64,000 bases of DNA, from contig NZ_JAKJIC010000005.1 in assembly GCF_021864535.1 (NCBI RefSeq), forward strand, positions 62,001-126,000, given 5' to 3'. The translations under genes and the position numbers were made by a program. The notes beneath the pieces are model-generated. The model was not told the DNA's origin. It saw only the letters and a program-made list of their open reading frames with translations, and did no database searches. The DNA comes from Oryzibacter oryziterrae. GTDB taxonomy: Bacteria > Pseudomonadota > Alphaproteobacteria > Rhizobiales > Pleomorphomonadaceae. Position 1 is the first letter of the stretch. Every line of letters starts with the position of its first letter. Positions 59,168-64,000 of the stretch are shown here, in pieces.

Positions 59168-59506
59168 ATGTTCATCCGCTGCGCCTTCTTCCGCGGCCGG
59201 GCCAAGCCCGGTTTCGAGGATCAGTTCACCGCCTATGTGCGCAACAAGCTCGTCCCGCTCTGGACCCGCTTTCCCGGCGCCGAGGAAGTCCGCGTCTGGC
59301 GCCAGGAGGAAAGCGACACCAACGACCCGCATTTCGAGATGGTGCTGCAGGTCCGCTATCCCTCCAAGCAGGCCATCGAGGCCGCGCTGGCTTCGGACGT
59401 CCGTTACGAGAGCCGCGAAGTGACCAAGGGCTTGCTCGAGATGTTCGAAGGCAACATATTCCACACCGTCTTCCGGGCGGACGACTACGCGCTGCCCACG
59501 GACTGA
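59168..59506 (+). CDS. Small dimeric alpha+beta barrel protein of unknown function
   Basis: This 112-residue protein starts with a hydrophobic strand FIRCAFFRG, followed by helix, the strand VRVWRQEES, then FEMVLQVRYPSKQAIEAALAS, a pattern typical of EthD/ABM-type dimeric alpha+beta barrels. No signal peptide or catalytic motif is visible. GGAAAG is before the ATG. It is followed by the gluconolactonase gene after 42 bp. A role in sugar or lactone handling (for example a mutarotase-like role, as small barrels such as RhaM have) is conceivable but unproven. Confidence 0.7.
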   Translation: MFIRCAFFRGRAKPGFEDQFTAYVRNKLVPLWTRFPGAEEVRVWRQEESDTNDPHFEMVLQVRYPSKQAIEAALASDVRYESREVTKGLLEMFEGNIFHTVFRADDYALPTD

Positions 59507-59548
59507 CACCATCGCGGACCGCAAGACAGACCGACCGGAGACGCCCCC

Positions 59549-60457
59549 GTGAGCGACTATGAAATCCTCGACCCGCGCTTCTCGGCGCTCATCATCAGCC
59601 ACGCCAAGCTCGAAAGGCTGTGGACCGGGGCGCGTTGGGCCGAGGGGCCGGTCTATGTCCCCGCCGCCAAGTCGCTGCTCTGGTCGGACATCCCCAACGA
59701 CCGCGTCCTCAGATATGACGAGACCGACGGCTCAGTGTCGGTCCTCGAGGCCTCCTGCGGCTATCACAATGGCCACACGCTGGACGGTCAGGGGCGCGTC
59801 GTCGCCTGCGAGCACGGCAACCGCCGCATCGCGCGCCTCGAGTTCGACGGCCGCTGGACCGGTCTGGTCGACCGTTTCGAGGGCAAGCGGCTCAACTCGC
59901 CCAATGATGTCGTGGTGAAGTCGGACGGAACCATCTGGTTCTCCGACCCCACCTACGGCATCGACAGCTCCTATGAGGGCCACGCCGCCACGAGCGAGAT
60001 CGGCGCGTCCAACGTCTATCGCTTCGATCCGGCCACCGGCGAGATCACCGCCGTCGTCACCGACCTGATCAAGCCCAACGGCCTCGCCTTTTCCGTCGAC
60101 GAGAGCCATCTCTATGTCGCCGACACCGGCGCCACCCACGTTTCCGGCCACCCGCGTGCCATCAAGGTCTACGACGTCAGCGCCGACGGGGGCAGTGTGA
60201 GCGGCGGCACCACCTTCGCCGTCTCCGACGCCGGCTTTTTCGACGGCTTCCGCGTAGACCGGCTCGGCAATGTCTGGACCTCCTCGGCCGATTCGGTCCG
60301 CGCCTACGCCCCCGATGGCACGCTCCTTGGCAAGATCCTGGTCCCCGAACTGGTCTCCAACCTCACCTTCGGCGGCCCCAAGCGCAACCGCCTCTACATC
60401 ACCGCCCAGACGTCGCTCTATGCAGTCTACCTGAACGCCCACCCCGCCGGCTGGTGA
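59549..60457 (+). CDS. SMP-30/gluconolactonase family lactonase
   Basis: This 302-residue beta-propeller protein has the metal-site glutamate in WAEGPVYVP, the asparagine in LNSPNDVVVKSDGTIWFSDPTYG, and the aspartate near FSVDESHLYVADTG. Such enzymes open aldono-lactones (EC 3.1.1.17 or related). The start is GTG 59549, with GGAG close upstream. It would supply free sugar acids to the neighbouring idn pathway, but belongs to a separate unit with the small barrel gene. Confidence 0.9.
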   Translation: MSDYEILDPRFSALIISHAKLERLWTGARWAEGPVYVPAAKSLLWSDIPNDRVLRYDETDGSVSVLEASCGYHNGHTLDGQGRVVACEHGNRRIARLEFDGRWTGLVDRFEGKRLNSPNDVVVKSDGTIWFSDPTYGIDSSYEGHAATSEIGASNVYRFDPATGEITAVVTDLIKPNGLAFSVDESHLYVADTGATHVSGHPRAIKVYDVSADGGSVSGGTTFAVSDAGFFDGFRVDRLGNVWTSSADSVRAYAPDGTLLGKILVPELVSNLTFGGPKRNRLYITAQTSLYAVYLNAHPAGW

Positions 60458-60608
60458 CTGACCTCTGGTCAGCCCAAAGTCGAAATCACCGCGCGAGATT
60501 TTCATTGACGAGGGCCGTTGAGGCTGCAAGCGTCGCACGCGCTTTTCAGCCAGACGGCCTGAAGGGCCCGCTCAAGGGAAGGCCTCGGACACGAGGCGGA
60601 GACAAGAC

Positions 60609-61619
60609 GTGACTGAACTGCCCCAACGGGCCAATCTCAAGACCTTGGCGCGTCATCTTGGCCTCTCCGTGACGACCGTCAGCCGGGCCTTGCACAACGG
60701 ACCTGAAGTCCGCAAGGAGACCGTCGAGCGCGTCCAGAAGGCCGCGCTCGAGCTCGGCTACGTCCGCGATCTCGGCGGCGTCAAGCTCCGCACCGGCCAG
60801 TCCTTCACCATTTCCCTGATGATGCGCACCATGGGCGATGGCGAATTCGGCAGCGCCGGGCTCCTGTCCCTGCTCGCGGGCATTTACGAGGTCGCCTCCC
60901 AGTCCGGCTATTCCGTGCAGGCCATTCCCGTCAACAGCAACGACAACATCCAGGACAAGCTGCGGAACCTCGTCGAGGGGCGCCAGACCGACGGCATCAT
61001 TTTCGACCACACCTCGCCGGACGATCGCCGGGTCGATTATCTCATGCGCGTCGGCTTCCCGTTCGTCAGCTTTGGCCGCACATCCGACAATGTTTCGCAT
61101 CCCTATTTCGACGTCGACTGCTGCGACTCGGCCTATCGCGGTGCCAAGGCTTTGCTGGAACAGGGCTATCGCCGCATTTTCCACGTGACCGCCCTCAACG
61201 TCTTCAGCTTCGGCCTTCACCGGTCCATCGGGTTCCAGCGCGCCCTGTCCGAAGCCGGCATCAGTTATACGCCTGAACTTGTTGCGGAAATCGAGCTGGT
61301 CTCCTCCGCAGCCCGGCGCGCCACAGACCGCCTGCTCGACCGCAACATCATGCCCGACGCCTTCCTCTGCGCCAATGACGCCGCCTTGATGGGTGTCTTC
61401 GCCAGCCTGAAGAGCCATGGCCTCAACCCGATGGACTTCGGCCTGTGCTGCTCGAGCGGCACGCCGCTCGGTGAAATCTTCCCCGTGACCCCGATCGCCT
61501 TGCACTACCCGCTGCGTCAGTCCGGACGCCGTCTCGCCGATCTCCTGATCCGGCGCATAGCCGGCGAACCTGCGGAGCAATTGCAGGAAATCGGCATTTC
61601 GGAACTGGTTCTGCCCTGA
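60609..61619 (+). CDS. LacI-family transcriptional regulator
   Basis: This 336-residue repressor starts with GTG 60609 (GGAG nearby). The helix-turn-helix is LKTLARHLGLSVTTVSRALHNGPEVRKETVERV; the sensor part has FTISLMMRTMGDGEFGSAGLLSLLAGIYEVA and DAFLCANDAALMGVFASLKSHGLNP. It lies directly before the beta-mannosidase gene on the same strand, so mannoside-related sugars are its probable signals. No clear operator palindrome was seen in the flanking gaps of about 150 bp on each side. Confidence 0.88.
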   Translation: MTELPQRANLKTLARHLGLSVTTVSRALHNGPEVRKETVERVQKAALELGYVRDLGGVKLRTGQSFTISLMMRTMGDGEFGSAGLLSLLAGIYEVASQSGYSVQAIPVNSNDNIQDKLRNLVEGRQTDGIIFDHTSPDDRRVDYLMRVGFPFVSFGRTSDNVSHPYFDVDCCDSAYRGAKALLEQGYRRIFHVTALNVFSFGLHRSIGFQRALSEAGISYTPELVAEIELVSSAARRATDRLLDRNIMPDAFLCANDAALMGVFASLKSHGLNPMDFGLCCSSGTPLGEIFPVTPIALHYPLRQSGRRLADLLIRRIAGEPAEQLQEIGISELVLP

Positions 61620-61766
61620 GCCTTGCCCTCCCGGCGCAGGCGTCGAGGCGCCCGCATTTTGGCTCGCTCTCGCGCATTGCCCTCTGCAGGCCGACCAGCT
61701 ATTCTCACCGCGCTACTATTTTGCCGCCGCTCAGGAGGATGAGCGCGGCCAAACCATGAGACCCCC

Positions 61767-64000
61767 ATGACAGACACCGGCATCGGGCCGTCTGCAATTG
61801 ATCTTGCAGGCACGTGGACCCTGAAATCTCTCGATGAATCGATTTTATCGCCGTTGCCGCTCCCCGGCGATGCCTTGAGCGCCCTGCGCGACGCCGGCCG
61901 AATCCCCGACCCTTATGTCGGTGAAAACGAGCTGCAGGTGCGCTGGGTGGCCGAGAAGGACTGGCGCGCCCTGCGCAGTTTCTCGCTCACGGAGGCCGAA
62001 GCGGCCCTGCCCTGGACCTTCGCCGTCGATGCGCTCGACACCGTTGCCGACGTCTTCATCAACGGGGCCAAGGTGCTGAGCGCCGACACCATGTTTCGCG
62101 CGCACCGCGCGCCGGCCGGCACGCTCAAGGCCGGTGAGAACACCGTCGAGATCCTGTTCCGCTCCAACGTGGTCGAAGCCGCCCGCCGCAACGGCGAGCA
62201 GCCCTTCCCCGTGCCCTATGTCACCCAGAACCTGCCCATCCCCTATGGCAACCTGATCCGCAAGGTGCAGTGCCACGGCGGCTGGGACTGGAACCTCGCC
62301 GTCATGCCCTTCGGCGTCTATGGTGCCATCGGCCTCGAGCGGGCCGACCTGCCGTCCATCGCCTATCTGCAGCACCGCCAGGCCTTTGCCGCCGACGGTT
62401 CGGTCACCGTCACCTTCGAAATCCGCATCGAAGCGCCCGCAGCGGCCGAGGAGACCGTGAGCCTTCGCCTGGGGTCGGTCAGCACCAGCCAGGCCGTCCG
62501 CCTCGTGCCGGGTACCAATGTGGTCAGTCTCGCGGTCTCCGTCGACAAGCCGGACCTGTGGTGGCCGGCCGGCTCCGGGGCGCAGACGCTTTACGATGTG
62601 GAAGCCCGCGTCGGATCGATCGTCCGCCGGCAGCGCATTGGCCTGCGCGCCCTTGAGGTCAACACCCGCCGCGACGCCATCGGCGTGCCGCTGACGGTGC
62701 GCATCAACGGCCGCGACATCTTCTGCCGCGGCGCCAACTGGATCCCCGGCGACGCCCTGCCGTCGGCCATCACGCCCGAAAACGTGCGCCCGCTGCTGGA
62801 AGACGCCGTCGCCGTCGGCATGAACATGCTCCGCGTCTGGGGCGGCGGCCAGTATGAGACCGACTGGTTCTACGACCTGTGCGACGAGCTGGGCATTCTC
62901 ATCTGGCAGGACATGATGTTCTCCTGCTCGCTCTACCCGGCCGACGACGCCTTCCTCACCGAGGTGGACCGCGAGATCGAGCACCAGGTTCGCCGCATTG
63001 CCCACCATGCCTCGCTGGCCCTGTGGTGCGGTGACAACGAGGTGATCGGCGCCCTGACCTGGTTCGAGGAATCGCGCAAGAACCGCGACCGCTATCTCGT
63101 CGCCTACGACAGGCTCAATCGCACCATCGACACCGCCGTGCGCCGCGCCGATCCCGATCGCCTGTTCTGGCCCTCCTCCCCCTCCAAGGGGCCGCTCGAC
63201 TTCGGCGACGGCTGGAAGGCGGAAGGCTCCGGCGACATGCACATGTGGGACGTCTGGCACGCCGGCAAGAGCTTCGACGCCTATCGCGACGTCCGCCCGC
63301 GCTTTGCCTCCGAGTTCGGCTTCCAGTCCTTCACCTCGCTGCCGACCATGTCCAGGTATATCGCCGAGGAAGACTTCGACATCTCTTCGCCGGCCATGGA
63401 GCTGCACCAGAAGAACGCCGGCGGCAACGCTCGCATCGTCGAGACCATCTCGCGCTATTTCCGCTTCCCGAAGAATTTCGAGAACGTGGTCTACCTGAGC
63501 CAGGTCCAGCAGGGTTTGGCCATGCGCACCGGCATCGATTTCTGGCGTTCCATCAAGCCCGAATGCATGGGCACGCTCTACTGGCAGCTCAACGACACCT
63601 ATCCGGTCGCCAGCTGGTCCTCGATCGAATACGGTGGCCGCTGGAAGCTGATGCACAACATGGCCCGGCATTTCTTCGCCCCGGTCAACGTCATCGCCAT
63701 CCCCTCCAAGGATGGGGCCACGGTCGAGATCCTCGCCGTCAACGACACGCCCGACACCGTCGCCATCTCCGGCTCGGTCGCCTGGATGGGCCTCGACGGC
63801 TGGATGGACCCGATCGGCTCGCTGGACGCCGATATCCCCACCGACCGTGCCGTGTCCCTGCGGGTGTTTCCCACCGGCACCCTGCGCGATCGAGTCCTCG
63901 TCTGGACCTGGACCGATGCGGCCGGCACCCACACCGAGCACCTTTCCATCGCCCCCTACAAGGCCCTGAAGCTCAACGATCCCGCCCTCAAGGTCGAGGC
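61767..64000 (+). CDS. GH2 beta-mannosidase (partial at window end)
   Basis: The first 744 codons of a glycoside hydrolase family 2 enzyme lie in the window; full members have about 820-850 residues. It begins with the jelly-roll domain (LAGTWTLKSLD, YVGENELQVRWVAEKDWRALRSF), then NMLRVWGGGQYETDWFYDLCDELGILIWQDMMF typical of beta-mannosidases. The acid/base is E425 (WCGDNE) and the nucleophile E516 (ASEFGFQS). There is no signal peptide, so it acts on imported mannosides in the cytoplasm (EC 3.2.1.25). ATG 61767 is chosen from the conserved N-terminus. Confidence 0.92.
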   Translation, partial: MTDTGIGPSAIDLAGTWTLKSLDESILSPLPLPGDALSALRDAGRIPDPYVGENELQVRWVAEKDWRALRSFSLTEAEAALPWTFAVDALDTVADVFINGAKVLSADTMFRAHRAPAGTLKAGENTVEILFRSNVVEAARRNGEQPFPVPYVTQNLPIPYGNLIRKVQCHGGWDWNLAVMPFGVYGAIGLERADLPSIAYLQHRQAFAADGSVTVTFEIRIEAPAAAEETVSLRLGSVSTSQAVRLVPGTNVVSLAVSVDKPDLWWPAGSGAQTLYDVEARVGSIVRRQRIGLRALEVNTRRDAIGVPLTVRINGRDIFCRGANWIPGDALPSAITPENVRPLLEDAVAVGMNMLRVWGGGQYETDWFYDLCDELGILIWQDMMFSCSLYPADDAFLTEVDREIEHQVRRIAHHASLALWCGDNEVIGALTWFEESRKNRDRYLVAYDRLNRTIDTAVRRADPDRLFWPSSPSKGPLDFGDGWKAEGSGDMHMWDVWHAGKSFDAYRDVRPRFASEFGFQSFTSLPTMSRYIAEEDFDISSPAMELHQKNAGGNARIVETISRYFRFPKNFENVVYLSQVQQGLAMRTGIDFWRSIKPECMGTLYWQLNDTYPVASWSSIEYGGRWKLMHNMARHFFAPVNVIAIPSKDGATVEILAVNDTPDTVAISGSVAWMGLDGWMDPIGSLDADIPTDRAVSLRVFPTGTLRDRVLVWTWTDAAGTHTEHLSIAPYKALKLNDPALKVE

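Noticed and set aside
56768-59602. Minus-strand open frame of 944 codons
   Set aside because: It is antisense to the permease and binding-protein genes and has low-complexity Asp/Gly/His-rich sequence without domains.

Overview
The window is high-GC (roughly two thirds G+C), densely coded DNA that most resembles an alphaproteobacterium of the Hyphomicrobiales (Rhizobiales). The reasons are a rhizobial-style rhamnose ABC transporter with a DeoR-family regulator, an aglEFGK-type alpha-glucoside transporter, a two-component (transglutaminase plus ATP-grasp/alpha-E) gene cluster, a mitofilin-like/HemY pair after hemCD, and a signal-peptide-bearing ammonium transporter behind a sigma-54 promoter. 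No insertion sequence, prophage or CRISPR array was seen. The genus cannot be fixed from the sequence alone.

Layout. 1-10965: a divergent L-rhamnose locus. Leftward run rhaR (DeoR), rhaS, rhaT, rhaP, rhaQ and a truncated FGGY kinase; rightward run a fused aldolase/short-chain dehydrogenase, then an enteric-type rhaA-rhaD-rhaM cassette. 11176-15749: beta-carbonic anhydrase, leuB, leuC and a GNAT acetyltransferase, with several leader hairpins. 15858-22699: three genes of the transglutaminase / circularly permuted ATP-grasp / alpha-E cluster, a predicted peptide-forming system without a known product. 22677-29773: housekeeping genes gpsA and tsaD (leftward), then hemC, hemD, a mitofilin-like protein and a HemY-like TPR protein (rightward), followed by tRNA-Thr(CGT) at 29887. 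29963-30964: about 1 kb of non-coding, locally AT-rich DNA.

30986-38748: a LacI-family regulator, a CUT1 ABC transporter of the aglEFGK type and a sucrose phosphorylase, together a sucrose uptake and phosphorolysis unit. 38866-40458 (leftward): an enoyl-CoA hydratase preceded by an apparent short RNA or small-ORF gene with a perfect extended Shine-Dalgarno sequence, and a secreted DUF336 (GlcG/HbpS-like) protein with a 9-bp inverted-repeat operator candidate. 40915-43611: aconitase acnA. 43961-45309: ccmAB without ccmC. 45391-47409: a chemotaxis receptor. 47845-49173: amtB behind a textbook sigma-54 promoter.

49317-58996: a sugar-acid regulon. A GntR/IdnR-like LacI-family regulator lies next to L-idonate dehydrogenase, a 2-ketoacid reductase, 5-keto-gluconate reductase, gluconokinase, a beta-hydroxyacid dehydrogenase and a CUT2 ABC transporter. 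Three copies of a 14-bp palindrome (core TGTTATCGATAACA) sit at the promoters of these divergent units and of the transporter, which suggests a single regulon for uptake of a sugar acid and its conversion to 6-phosphogluconate. 59168-64000: a small alpha+beta barrel protein, an SMP-30/gluconolactonase, another LacI-family regulator and a GH2 beta-mannosidase that runs off the end of the window.
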